Shown here: positions 35,396-46,244 of the stretch, piece by piece | How the letters are laid out: every line of letters starts with the position of its first letter | Position numbering within the stretch: the first letter of the stretch is position 1 | Assembly: GCA_964016985.1 (NCBI GenBank) | Contig: OZ024823.1 | Coordinates: 60,784,514 to 60,848,513 of the forward strand | Origin: Anodontia alba | Taxonomy: Eukaryota; Mollusca; Bivalvia; Lucinida; Lucinidae | Direction: 5' to 3' | DNA: 64,000 nt | Notes under the pieces: model-generated | The model's database searches: none | What the model saw: the letters and a program-made list of their open reading frames with translations, nothing else | Told to the model about the DNA's origin: nothing | Position numbers and translations under genes: made by a program

Positions 35396-35603
35396 TCCAG
35401 ATACAAGAAGCATTTGAAAAGTGAAAATGGTCCATTTTCCACAACATACATCATATGGGCCAACTCCAGCGAAAAAGTGACTTCGAACTTGCACAAAATG
35501 TACAGTTTCACATCATCCTGTGCATGCACCAGGTCTCATTTGGACATTTGCTCTCCATTGATACATTCTATAGTGTCCAATGATTCTGGCAATGGATAGG
35601 AAA

Positions 35604-35645
35604 GGCCCTGATCAGACTGCACATATGTGCAGTCTGATCTAGACC
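35604..35645. repeat. Short palindromic repeat P (compact)
   Basis: GATCAGACTGCACAT faces ATGTGCAGTCTGATC, a perfect pairing with no loop. Confidence 0.7.
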
Positions 35646-35866
35646 TTTGCTGCCCACACATGTCCCAAAGGCACAATTTAGCTTGGTGGGGCACATATTA
35701 TAAAAGGATATTCTCTCAGTTGACTGATGTAAGTATTGCATGCATTGTTATGCAAGGTAAATGATGCTCAAAAGTTCTGGTCATTTACAGGAATCAGAAA
35801 TGGCTACAAATAAAGGTGATAATATTCAAGATGAACAAAGGGCATTTTAACTTCATAATACATTAA

Positions 35867-36023
35867 CCTATAGATAATGTGCTATTCTATTCTGTTTTCA
35901 CACCTTCCACAGAAAAAACGACCTTTCAGTCGTTAATTAAAGTCTTAAACCAGAAGGTCCCTTAGGCAGTTACCTGTGTGACGTAACTCTTCCCGCTCAA
36001 TTGACCACGTGTCAGTTTCTTTT
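35867..36023 (+). repeat. Left terminal inverted repeat of the TTAA element
   Basis: 157 bases identical to the complement of 41811-41967. It includes GAAAAAACGACCTTTCAGTC and GCCCTAAGG-like sequence CCCTTAGGCAGTTACCTG. It ends inside AGTTTCTTTT; the next base differs. Confidence 0.9.
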
Positions 36024-36539
36024 CTGTGGACAAAGAAATTCAACAAGGATTATTTACCTGTGATAGAAATTTGGATTATTTCTTTCCTCACGGATAAATT
36101 TATGTATCCTTGTGTTTCTTTTGTTTATTTATCACTCCTTTCACTTTCTGTGTTATTATTTAAAATTTTCAATTTTCGATTTCATGTATTTTTGACTGGT
36201 CTTTTTCCACATGCGTTTTGGCGACTCTCGCTTTTCGGCACAACGCTCGTGCGCGATCGGTTCGATAGTCGTGTTTATATATGCAGAATATTTTTGTTCT
36301 TTTCGTTCCAGGTTATTCAGCAATTACGATATGTTTTTTTCCTGGACTTTTGTTTGCAGAGATCTTCAGTTGGCTAAAGATTCTCATGGTGGAGAAGCTG
36401 ATTGTAAAGAACTTGTCAACCCTTGATGGGTTATAAGACAATTCTTTACTGATGGGAGCCCCACCCCATATGGCTATACTGCCGGGGTAAGACCCATCAA
36501 GGTGGCATCTTTGGGTACTTAGTATCCTATAAAGTCTAA
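36024..36539. other. Left interior of the TTAA element, no gene identified
   Basis: Contains GC-richer stretches (GTGCGCGATCGGTTCGATAG near 36250) and an acceptor-like TTTTGTTTGCAG at 36347-36359. I found no convincing product. The stretch 36420-36510 holds an inverted pair AACCCTTGATGGGTT and AAGACCCATCAAGG. Confidence 0.4.
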
Positions 36540-36780
36540 GTCCACCAGTCACCAGTCACCAGTCACCAGTCATCCAGTCACCAGTCACCAGTCACCAGTC
36601 AACCAGGCTCCAGTCAATCAGCTTCACCAGTCACCAGTCAATCAGGTGCCAGTCAACCAGGCACCAGTCACCAGTCATCCAGGTGCCAGTCAACCAGGCA
36701 CCAGTCACCAGTCACCCAGTCACCAGTCACCAGTCACCCAGTCACCCAGTCACCAGTCACCAGTCAACTAGTCTCCAGTC
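36540..36780 (+). repeat. Heptamer minisatellite CACCAGT
   Basis: Over 30 copies of CACCAGT or close variants (CATCCAGT, CAACCAGG, GTGCCAGT), partly in a higher-order order of two to four heptamers. It lies at the boundary between the left interior and the AT-rich interior of the TTAA element. Confidence 0.9.
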
Positions 36781-36824
36781 AATAATTTAATTATTTTCTG
36801 GAAAGACTTAGTTTCTGACATATT

Positions 36825-37663
36825 TCACCGGACAAAATAGTCACGTATACTAACTTCCGGTCATTATGTCTAATTATTAAAAAAAAAAAAAAAAAAAATT
36901 TTCACTGGGCAAAGTATCAGTAATATTTCTGATACTTATACCCGGTCATATTATTATATTATTTCTGATTTTTCACCAGGCAAACTTTTACAGAAAGTGT
37001 CTGGTCAATTTTTGCCTAATAATTAATTATCTTCGGGAAAAAGTTTCGAATACTTGTGCCCGCTCAGTTTTCATATATAATCTCCCTTTTTCATCGGACT
37101 AGAGTTACGAATACTACTATCCGATCAATTTGTCAAATTACTTGTAACTTTACCGGGCAACAGTTACGAATATTAGTGTCCGGTCATTGTGTCGGGTAAC
37201 TAGTGTCAAAATAATGATTACTAATTCCCGAACAATCTATTATCGTTCATAGAGCTCCATTCACGTTTAAGTCAATGGATATAGGTTATTAAGTGAAATA
37301 CATAATAACTTTTTATACAAAAAAATTCTGTACAGTCTTTCCCAAATCAGACTAGAATTTTTAATATTCCATTGACTTATTATAGGTGTGTAATTCCATT
37401 AATATTTTAAATTAACTTATGTTTTATCTCTTTTATCCGCTAGAAAGAGTTAAACTTCCGACTATAACAAAATTCTTACCGGGCAGCAGTTCGTAGACTA
37501 GTGCCAGGTCATTCAAATGATGTTTTATCTCTTTAATTCGCTAGACAGCGTTTAAATTCCAGCTCTAACGAAAATTTCATCGGGAGGCACTTCGTAGAGT
37601 AGTGCCAGGTCATTCTAACGAAATTCCTCCGGGCAGTAGTTTCGTAGACTTTGTGTCGGATTA
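36825..37663. repeat. About ten dispersed stem-forming units (ACCGGGCA...TGTCCGGT)
   Basis: Units of about 35-46 bases lie at 36825, 36903, 36974, 37032, 37091, 37151, 37192, 37477, 37578 and 37627. Each has a left arm like CACCGGGCA and a right arm like TGTCCGGTCA around a middle like AGTTACGAATACTAG. The arms change together: CCAG with CTGG at 36974, CGGG with CCCG at 37032, ATCGGA with TCCGAT at 37091, GGCACT with AGTGCC at 37578. Spacing is irregular. A faint copy (CCGGGCAATAATTTTAT) occurs at 40219. Confidence 0.65.
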
Positions 37664-40600
37664 CTAGTGTGTTCCAGGCTCAACATATATTCATATATAA
37701 CCACTATAGACATGTATAGTCTTGGATTATAGGTTATTGAATGACAGCGATGGGTTCTAATACCTAGTAGCCATTTATATTGTTGAATTCTGTCCAGTTA
37801 CTTTTGAACTTGACTTAAATTCTATATATATATTTATTATTGAAAATGAATTAAGAATTATCGGTTACGATCAAATTCGCAATTCATTCACTAAGTGTAG
37901 AAGATACTTCCAGCTATAATTAATCTGGTTTGTTCGCTACAAAGAGATTAACTTCTTACATATTCACCTTATTCGGCTCTAGGGCAAAGGTGAACTATAA
38001 AACTATCGTTATTTATAAGAAGAAAAATATACACGAAATATAAAAATTTTTTCTTCTTTCCTCCCCTGTTTTTCTTCTACATGCTCCGATATGTAATCAG
38101 CATGTAATCTAAGGAGTAAATTGACAAGAAAGTAGCAATCGATCTTTTCTACTTTCTATTAATTTTTCATTCTTAAGGTATCGGAAATTTACACCAACCA
38201 GATAAATAAATTAACAGTTTATTTATTTATTCGCTACCTCTCTAGATTACTATGATTTAAAATTCTAGTTGAGGTACATATTTTCCTTTTGCCTTTTCTA
38301 CATGGAAAATAGTTGATCCGATAAGCTATTATTTTATTTTATACTATCTTTTGATTGATTATATTAGAGTCTAGGTCAGTCGTGCTCTGTCTAAACTCTG
38401 CTATAAAATAATAAATAAGAAAAAAAAAATCTTATATTTAGGCATAGATATAATTCGATACGTTCTTTACTTTGCCTGTTTCATTTTTTCTTCTGGATCA
38501 TTTAAGACTACGATAGCAATATACCAGATATTTTTGCCTCAGTAAGAATCTATTACGCTGAAGATTCTTCATATTGGAATAATAATTTTATTATGATTAT
38601 AATTCTAGACCCAATTAATCCTCGTATATTATAGGTCTACTTTATCTTATTGAGGAATAGTTTTGCTTCGACTAGCTCTATACCTCTAATATTTTATTTA
38701 TAACTAGAGTCCATGTCAATCAAAATTTTCTTGCACTTTGGTATTGACAATGGATACATATTTAGTAAAGGCATTAATTATTCAGTATGTGACAGATTAT
38801 TATTGCCTAAATTAGATTTTATATACAATACTTTCCTTTTGATATTTTGTTTTATTGACTTTGTAACTATTCAGAAACTGCCAAAGTCAATCATTTCCTT
38901 CCTCTAAACTTACCGAAGCTCTAGATTATGTTGATATATATTTTTGATATATGCTTAGAGGTTAATTAACGAGAGTTTACCTCATAATAGCAGATATTAT
39001 TATAATTATATTAATCAATCTATAGTCTAGGCTTAAACAAAAGGGAAAACATCCTTAATTATTAGTATACGAGCCGGTAAAGAATTAAGACACTCTTATT
39101 TATCTCTTTACCCCTCCTTTATGTTTACATTCGTTAAAGGGATCATAGTAATTCTCGCTAAGAGTTCAAGTTCAATTTGCGAATAATGCAAAGATTAATA
39201 TCTTGATTTCCAGTCCGCATCAAAAATGGTCTATATATATAGATAAATATCTTTCCGAAACTGGATATTTATTTATTTTTCCACACAATAAGTCATTTCA
39301 AGATGTCGATGATTTTGAAATGCACTGCTTCAATTTATAATATAAAATATGTTTATATTAACTTCACAACTTAGTAAGTGCTGCACCTACGTTCCTGGTC
39401 AGATCTTACTTTTGTGATACGTTTTTGAACATACTGAAAGTTTTCTCCGATTATACATTCGGTAAATAAACTTTCGAGTAGTATTTATGCCTTTAAACAT
39501 TCAGATTATTTGATAATTGTTGGAGATAATATATTATTCCGATATTTATATATCTATCTTCATTATTTATCTTTCTCATCTTACTTTTAAATTAGATTGA
39601 CCTTCTCGCTACGTTCCAGGTTTAAATCTAGCTAACATTGTGGAACAGTCACTTTTTTTTATTTTCCTAAACAATATTTTAACATTTTTCTCAGTATTCA
39701 GAGCATAACGACTTCATGAATACTTGAAAATAATTCAGTTCTTCGCTTGTTAAACTAAGCCTAAAACAAGCCCTAGTTTTTTAGAATGGATATTATCCTT
39801 CGATTCAGTTCATGGAGATACATCCTTTTAGATCCCATTATCTCTTTTTCAATCATTTAAAATTCTAATGACTAAGTACTCCTTTTCTACGTACGAATAC
39901 AGAATATCGAGTCACTGTTGCTGCATATTGGTTAAAGATTAAACAAATTTTATCTTAAACCTATATGACGTTAAATTAATTATTATCTCTTTCATATACA
40001 TGTTTTTTACCCTTCTGTCAGGGATCGCGGTAATAATATTATTACTCTCTATGGTTTACACATAGATCTCGAGAATATATATATGTATTTTCTTCCTGAA
40101 CTCATTTGCGAGTACGTAATTTGATATTTCAGGAATTACCAATTATGCAGACATAGATTTTATTCTATTAATATTCAATTCTAAAAAAATTTGATTGAAT
40201 GTTTATCTATAAAATTTCCGGGCAATAATTTTATAGAGAGTTATATGTTTAATAATTCCTTGCTTAAATAATAGTTACGCTTAACCTATGATTTATAGCG
40301 GGAATTTTGTTCAGTAGTATAATTTTTATTTAGTATTAATATATTTCTTACTATTCTTAAATATGCGTATAGAATAGTAATACTATCTCTTAACTTTTAA
40401 ATTAAGTGTTTTTTGAGATTAATAATCAGTATTATTGTATAATCTTTCTTCAGAGATTATCACACTATTACTTTTTCTCTGAGTCCTTCTCTTTTTATGA
40501 ACATTTTGATTCGTATCAAAGTGGATTTTTAACATTTCTTGATTTCCATGATTATTTACTCAGGAGTACTTTTCATGGCAATCTTCTGGTATAGAAAGAT

Positions 40601-41652
40601 TCTATCCAGCTTATTTATTATTGTTTAATCTTATCAATACGGTAAGATTTAGCCAAACTATGACCGTCATACAGTTTGCTGCGATCAACCTTATTCTTAT
40701 CTCTCTTATTCTCTGTCAAACTCTTTAGTTATGATGTTGACAGTTTATTCTTTATTTTTTGTCAGGACATCAAACGCTTTTATATGTCTATGACAAAACT
40801 AATTATCAATGGTTTAGGTTGTTTTTTCTTCCCAGCAGTTATATGCAAACTCTGTATTATTTTATTGCTTGACTAAAATTCGTTATACAATTAGTCTAGC
40901 AATAGTTTTAACCATTATGTTTGTCTATACTTTTTTTTCTTCTGATGGATAACTTAGTTATAGTTAAGTTAACTCCATCTACTTTTATTATCTCCCCTTC
41001 TTTAATTTGATCAAGGGAAATAATTACACATTATGGTTATTTTAAGTCTGTGTATGTTCATCGGAAACTGTCCTGTCGCTCCAATTAACAGAATTTAATT
41101 AGTTTATAATTCTAATAGCTTAGACTATTACAATTACATAGCTTCACATATCTAGAATTTTATCAAAAATATCTACATATGTCAGTTATCTATAGGAAAC
41201 TCCACCGAGTAGACTTTTTTCTCATTTATTCAAGATCCTACATAGACTACTTACAGTGTATGGTCTTGGCTTTTTGTTTTACAAATTTTGTTTTCAAAAT
41301 TTTCTATATTCCTAGCTTACTTTGCGATGGAATATTTATGTTATGTCTCAATGACTCCCTTTTCTTTTTGAAGCCAATTGTTGTTTCCCAAAAAGAAAAA
41401 AAGAAGGGGGGGGGGGCCAATGTTAGGTCTCTGAGACTTAAGAACTGGCTTCCTCTAGAGTCTACTAATATATATAAGGTTGTTAGATCATAACACCTTA
41501 AAGCTATTTTGTGAATCTAGACCATTCTTTCTATTAAATATAGAATTAGAATGTATCTGATTCCTTTGAGTTTCCTGAGTCTTAACCAGAAGTGGTGAGA
41601 TATTATTGGTGTTAGAATTAGGAGAGCACCTCCCTCCTATTCTGCAAATTCT
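37664..41652. other. AT-rich interior of the TTAA element, no gene found
   Basis: About 4 kb at very low GC with none of the dispersed repeats that crowd the rest of the window. Open frames are short, hydrophobic and rich in Phe, Leu, Ile and Tyr, as AT-rich noncoding DNA gives. A G-run occurs at 41405-41416. An unknown gene broken by many introns cannot be excluded, but no motif is visible. Confidence 0.45.
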
Positions 41653-41748
41653 AGCACATTATCTATAGGTTAATGTATTATGAAGTTAAAATGAAGTTTT
41701 TTAAAAGTAAAACATATTTTAACGAGTAATACTTAACCTATAGATAAT
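41653..41748. repeat. Inner element junction with inverted flank sequence
   Basis: An outward element end (AGCACATTATCTATAGG-TTAA, ending 41673) is followed by 59 bases, then TTAA (41733-41736) and a second element start CCTATAGATAAT. The first 20 of the 59 bases are the exact complement of 35843-35862 (left outer flank). The next 39 are the exact complement of 41972-42010 (right outer flank). Confidence 0.9.
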
Positions 41749-41810
41749 CAATTATCTCCCTCCGCCCACCCTCGCTTATCTCTCCTAATTGTTTCTATTG
41801 TTTTACACAT

Positions 41811-41967
41811 AAAAGAAACTGACACGTGGTCAATTGAGCGGGAAGAGTTACGTCACACAGGTAACTGCCTAAGGGACCTTCTGGTTTAAGACTTTAATTA
41901 ACGACTGAAAGGTCGTTTTTTCTGTGGAAGGTGTGAAAACAGAATAGAATAGCACATTATCTATAGG
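41811..41967 (-). repeat. Right terminal inverted repeat of the TTAA element
   Basis: Exact complement of 35867-36023. Together with the inner start at 41737 it also bounds a short 231-bp copy (41737-41967). Confidence 0.9.
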
Positions 41968-42111
41968 TTAAGTATTACTCGTTAAAATATGTTTTACTTT
42001 TAAAAAACTTCATATTCCTAGTCTGAGCACACTAGTGTTGCTGAAATATTGTACAAGGAGGAAGTTCTTATTTCAGTTAACCCATTTCAGCCGGGGAAAC
42101 CCCCAAAGGGT

Positions 42112-42184
42112 AACTGGCAAACAGTACAGACCCAGATCAGATGACACAGAATGTGGCATCTGATCAGGTTCTACACTGTTAGCA
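42112..42184. repeat. Short palindromic repeat P
   Basis: GCAAACAGTACAGACCCAGA and TCAGATGACACA face TGTGGCATCTGATCAGG and TCTACACTGTTAGC. Confidence 0.7.
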
Positions 42185-42701
42185 TTAAATAAAGGAATTT
42201 CTGTAAAACATAGTAATGATAAAAAAAAAAATCCCAGACACCCTGCTACTGAAATAGACTGGTCCAAAGAAGTGTAGTAGAAAAGTCCATTTGACGTAAA
42301 TGGTTTAATCACCCATGGACAGGTGTACATGAAAACCGTCTGTTTGATGGCACTTCATCAGTTCATCATTCACCTCCCAGAAGGGAAGCAAATTATTTCC
42401 TTTTAGAGTAGAGCCCCTATTAAAAAGCGAGACAAAATCATTTTGAAAGGGTTTCTTCTGCTAAAATTTTCATATCTAGAAATTGTTACTAACCTTGACC
42501 ACTCTCTGGGCTAATTCAGCAGACAACAGATTGATGATATTTTTCTTACTTTTTCCAGAAAACAGGATTTGACTTTTCATGCAAATTGTCTTTGTCAAAA
42601 CCTGTTTTCTGAAAAAAATAAAAAAAATAGTTCATAATGTCATCTGCTGAAAATTTTACCCAGAGTGCTAAGTTTTAAACGTATGACACCTATTTTTCCA
42701 G
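42185..42701. other. Intron sequence with a foldback
   Basis: A foldback at about 42510-42668 has TTTTTCCAGAAAACAGGATT against AACCTGTTTTCTGAAAAAA, bordered by GCTAATTCAGCAGACAAC and GTCATCTGCTGAAAATTTTA. It ends 34 bases before the acceptor of exon 3. Confidence 0.6.
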
Positions 42702-42841
42702 GTTATAGTGACCCATTCTGTGAAGTGAAGATGAAGGAAACGAGGATATTTCGTACAGGTGTGAAGAAGAAAACTTTATCTCCTACATGGAATGAGAGTG
42801 TGACCTTCACAATGTCAGAAGACAGTGGCATGCTAGAAATT
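42702..42841 (+). CDS. C2-domain protein, exon 3: C2 middle
   Basis: The 140-bp exon between CCTATTTTTCCAG and GTAAGG starts with two bases of a split Gly codon. It reads YSDPFCEVKMKETRIFRTGV, then KKKTLSPTWNESVTFTM and 'SEDSGMLEI'. 'SDP-F/Y-x-x-V' gives the second loop-1 Asp of a C2 domain. 'T-L-x-P-x-W-N-E' is the hallmark of strand 4-5. It ends on a codon border. Confidence 0.93.
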
Positions 42842-42860
42842 GTAAGGAAGATAATAGATA

Positions 42861-43217
42861 CAGTCGACTCTCATTATCTCGAAGTCCAAGGGACTCTCTG
42901 AAATACTTCGAGATACATGTATCTGTATCTCGACATATCAGATTTGCAGAATTGAGGAAAAATGATAAATCAAACCACCACATTTCATAAATGAATATGT
43001 AATTTGACTCCTGAAAATCTAGATATACTGAAAATATTGTGGAAAAGAGGAGAAATTGCTGCTTAGGAGCAATTTCTCCTCTTTTCCACATTATTTTGTT
43101 ACCTGTTGTCATCATGTTACCTGTTGTCATCATTCATGTTAAAACAGGGACCAGATTTTCAATTTGAGATAATCGGTAATTCGAAATAAGCGAGTTCATG
43201 ATAACGGGAGTCAACTG
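42861..43217. mobile_element. 357-bp TA-flanked MITE (CAGTCGACTCTC family), copy 2
   Basis: CAGTCGACTCTCATTATCTC and the right end GATAACGGGAGTCAACTG are bordered by TA (42859-42860 and 43218-43219). The central palindrome GGAAAAGAGGAGAAATTGCT and its complement are shared with the copy at 4563-4892. It starts only 19 bases after the exon 3 donor. Confidence 0.8.
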
Positions 43218-43324
43218 TATGTTTACCTTATTTGGCCTTAATTACCACACTGTATGCTTTGGATCTTCTAAGTTACTGGAAAAACTTATAGTGAATTATC
43301 CTCCTAATAAAGGCACCCTTTAAC

Positions 43325-43530
43325 TCATTTTAGACTGAATAAACACTATACATTGGAAGAGTCTAATTCCAATTTCAGGTATGTCAGGCTATGTAATATA
43401 GATAATCCTAGTGAGAACTATTTGCAAGCAGTGGAACTCCTGAATATGTGCTGTATTCTGTATTTGGGACGTCTTATCAGAGTGCATCGTTTGCCAATTA
43501 ACCTTTTGGAGGTCTCCAGACTAAAATGGG
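43325..43530 (+). repeat. Dispersed ~200-bp repeat N, copy 1
   Basis: 'CACTATACATTGGAAGAGTC', 'GGTATGTCAGGCTATGTAAT' and 'TTTTGGAGGTCTCCAGACTA' occur in the same order at 61595-61805 and, reversed, at 54480-54680. The other two copies hold a P palindrome in the middle; here that part is changed. Confidence 0.6.
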
Positions 43531-43608
43531 TTCTTGTAAAATGCACAGCAAATAATGAACATATTAACTCTTTCCCTGCTAGTGGCAACTTCTGTCCTCT
43601 GCTGATAA

Positions 43609-43682
43609 CCTTTGCAAACAATTTGGACCTAGATCAGGCCCAACAAAATGTCAGGCCTGATCTGGATCCAAAGTGTTTGACA
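43609..43682. repeat. Short palindromic repeat P
   Basis: GGACCTAGATCAGGCC and its near complement GGCCTGATCTGGATCC are framed by TTTGCAAACAA and AGTGTTTGACA. Confidence 0.68.
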
Positions 43683-44138
43683 CTCCGATGGTATTCCTTA
43701 AAGATTTTTTTGAAAAAGTCAATTTAAAAAAAAAATCCACAGATGACAAAAAAGCATGCAAAATTACCCAGCTTGCAAAGAGTTAATCTGATCAGTTTTG
43801 TGAAAACATTACTAAAACCAATTAAGAAATAAGAAAGTTGTAGGGCTTCAAAGGTTGAGAAACTGATGGCATGGAAGCCATCATTTTTTTTTATTTTTTT
43901 TTTTTGACTTAGTGATGTCATGACCACCTAATTAAATATGCAAAAACTAAATAAACCAAACCTAAAATAATAATGTATTCCTATATACCCATAATGTCTT
44001 CATTTGCTTATAAACTCTTATCAACTGGCCTTTCATATGCAGCATAATCCTGTCAACAGGCAGCTTTTATTTGTTTGTAATAAAATTTAAATATCTAATG
44101 AAATATTCCATATGGCAGCACTAATGCTCACTGTTATT
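43683..44138. other. Intron sequence, no recognised feature
   Basis: AT-rich with a T-run at 43886-43905. Confidence 0.35.
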
Positions 44139-45466
44139 AGCTCACCGGAGTATGAAGTGCTCAAGGTGAGCTATTGTGATCGGTCAATGTCCGTGGTCCA
44201 TCCTGCGGCATCAACAATTTGCTTTAAAAGCCTACTCCTCCTACACCCCTGGGCCAATTGACTCAAAACTTGGTAGTATGCATTGGGGTGACTTGTAGAT
44301 CAAAAATAGCTAAAAGCGTTCTGATTGGAAATCCAAGATGGCCATCTTGAAAATCCATTTTTTGCTTCTTCTCCAGAACAAAAAGGCCAATTCTCTTGGA
44401 ACTTGGTAGGAAGCATCACAGTGACTTGTAGATCAAAAATAGCTAAAATGGTTCCAGTTGGAAATCCAAGATGGCCACTATGGTGGCCATCTTGAAAATC
44501 TATTTTTCGCTTCTTCTCCTGAACCAAAAACGAATTGACTCGAAATTTGGTAGGAAACTTGTAGATGACAAATAGCTAAAATGGTTCTGATCTGAAATCC
44601 AGGTTTGCCTCTTCTTCTCCTGAGCCCAAAGGCCAATTGACTTGAAACATGTTAGGAAGCATCAGGGTGACTTGTAGATCAAAAAAAGCTAAAATTGTTC
44701 CTATCTATTTTTTGCTTCTTCTCCTGAACCAAAAGGCCAATTGACTTGAAACTTGGAAGGAAACATCACTGTGACTTGTAGATCAAAAATAGCTAAAATC
44801 TTTCCAATCCGAAATCCAAGATCTTGAAAATCTATTTTTAGCTTCTTCTCCTGAATGAAAGGGACAATTGACTTGTAATTCAAAAGGAAGCATCAGGGTG
44901 ACTTTGTAGATAAAAAATAGCTAAAATCATTCTGATCGGAAATCCAAGATGGCAGCTGTGGTGGTGGCCATCTTGAAAATCTATTTTTCGCTTCTTCTCC
45001 TGAACCAAAAGGCCAATTGACTTGAAACTTGGTTGGAAGCATTGGGGTGAATTGTAGATCAAAAATAGTTAAAATTGTTCCAACTGGAAATCCAAGCTGG
45101 CCACTTTGGTGGCGGCCATCTTGAAAATCTATTTTTTGCTTCTTCTCCTGAACCAAAAGGCCAATCAACTCGAAACTTGGTAGGAAGCATCAAGGTGATT
45201 TGTAGATCTAATAATATCTAAAATCCTTCTGATTCAAAATCCAAGATGGCCACCGTATCTTGAAAATCTATTTTTCGCTTCTTCTCCTGAACCAAAAGGC
45301 CAATTCACTTGAAACTTGGTAGGAAGCATCGCGGTGACCTGCAGATCAAAAATAGCTAAAATGGTTCCAGGTGGAAATCCAAGATGGCAAGTGACGGGCA
45401 TCTTGAAAATCTATTTTTGGCTTCTTCTCCTGAACAGAAAGGCCAGCTGACTTGAAACTTGGTAGA
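44139..45466 (+). mobile_element. Pearl-type element F (AAGATGGC core), 3' end missing
   Basis: The 5' end AGCTCACCGGAGTATGAAGT...AAGGTGAGCT, GGTCAATGTCCG and 'GCTTTAAAAGCCTACTCCTC' match element B1. About eight units have 'GTGACTTGTAGATCAAAAAT' and 'CTTCTCCTGAACCAAAAGGC'. Neither the inverted CTCAGGTGAG motif nor the 3' hairpin is present, so it is truncated near 45466. It lies in the intron between exons 3 and 4. Confidence 0.8.
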
Positions 45467-46096
45467 AAACAATATTGTCTGAATATTTTAGATAATCTAG
45501 GTGAATGGATACATTATCAAGGGAGGCAACTGTCAATGTGGTTTTGTTTGACTTGTGAAAAAGGGGTCTGGTCTAGAAGGGGAGCAAATTCTGTCCTTTT
45601 AGAGTAGATCCCTTTCTGAAGGGAATTTGGGTTGTAGTAAAGCAAACAGGAAGTGCCAAAAGTTGTGTCCCTTGTAAACAATGGCAGAAAATCTACCAAG
45701 TATATCCAGTTCTAACAAGGCTTCATACAAGCAACATGTTTAGATGAAAACAATCATGTTCTGGGATCTCATCAGAATTTTCACGCTGTCGTGAGATGGG
45801 ATTTTCTTGGAAAAATTTGCATTGGAGAATATTTTTATCTCTAAAGTAATATGTTCTTGAAAACCTTTTCATAAAAAAATATGAAGGTGCAGGGCTACAT
45901 ATCAGAGGGAGAGCACTCTAGCAGAAAAGATTTGGTTAAATGTTATGGAAATCCCTTCTCAAAAGGGGCTTCTCTTAAAGGAAAGAAATTGAAGCAGATT
46001 CTTTCCTTTAAGAGTAGCCTCCTTTGAGAAGGGATGTGTGTATGTTCAGACCAACGAGATCTCCCTTGGAAGTGTGTCCTCCACAAATAGAGGATA
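45467..46096. other. Intron sequence with GAAGGG-rich inverted stretches
   Basis: Short foldbacks such as CTCTTAAAGGAAAGAA / TTCTTTCCTTTAAGAG (45973-46010) and CCCTTCTCAAAAGGGG. Similar 'AGAAGGGG..AGAG' sequence lies at 33370-33560 and 42375-42430. No gene. Confidence 0.45.
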
Positions 46097-46244
46097 TTTG
46101 ATTTTTTCTATGTAAGATCGAATTTTATTTCACGGAATGAACACCAGATGTAGTATTTTCGTGAGTGGTGATATCCATGAGTGAAAATACAAGTTCTGGT
46201 GTTCATAAGTGAAATAAAATTCAGTCTTACATCAAAAAATCAAA
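46097..46244. repeat. ~148-bp foldback
   Basis: TTGATTTTTTCTATGTAAGA and CGAATTTTATTTCACG...AACACCAGA on the left pair with TCTGGTGTTCATAAGTGAAA and AAATTCAGTCTTACATCAAA on the right. Confidence 0.7.

Larger units (their letters stand above)
35863..41971. mobile_element. 6.1-kb TTAA-flanked element with 157-bp identical terminal inverted repeats
   Basis: TTAA sits at 35863-35866 and 41968-41971. Just inside, 35867-36023 and 41811-41967 are exact reverse complements over 157 bp, starting CCTATAGATAATGTGC. TTAA duplications with CC ends are the mark of piggyBac-type elements. I see no transposase: the longest open frames are about 120 residues, hydrophobic and AT-driven. The inside has a 7-bp minisatellite, a series of stem-forming units, 4 kb of very AT-rich unique sequence, and an inner pair of element ends at 41653-41748. 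It lies in the intron between exons 2 and 3. Confidence 0.8.

Noticed and set aside
36009..36377. 122-residue hydrophobic frame at the left side of the TTAA element
   Set aside because: The composition (Phe, Leu, Ser) is that of AT-rich DNA, it starts inside the terminal repeat, and no motif or homolog is recognisable.
36360..36426. Acceptor-like site with a following open stretch DLQLAKDSHGGEADCKELVN
   Set aside because: In the phase required by exon 2 it hits a stop, and it lies inside a transposon; no donor pairs with it convincingly.
36540..37663. CRISPR-like array
   Set aside because: Repeats are contiguous heptamers and then irregularly spaced diverged stems in a eukaryotic intron; no equal spacers and no cas genes.
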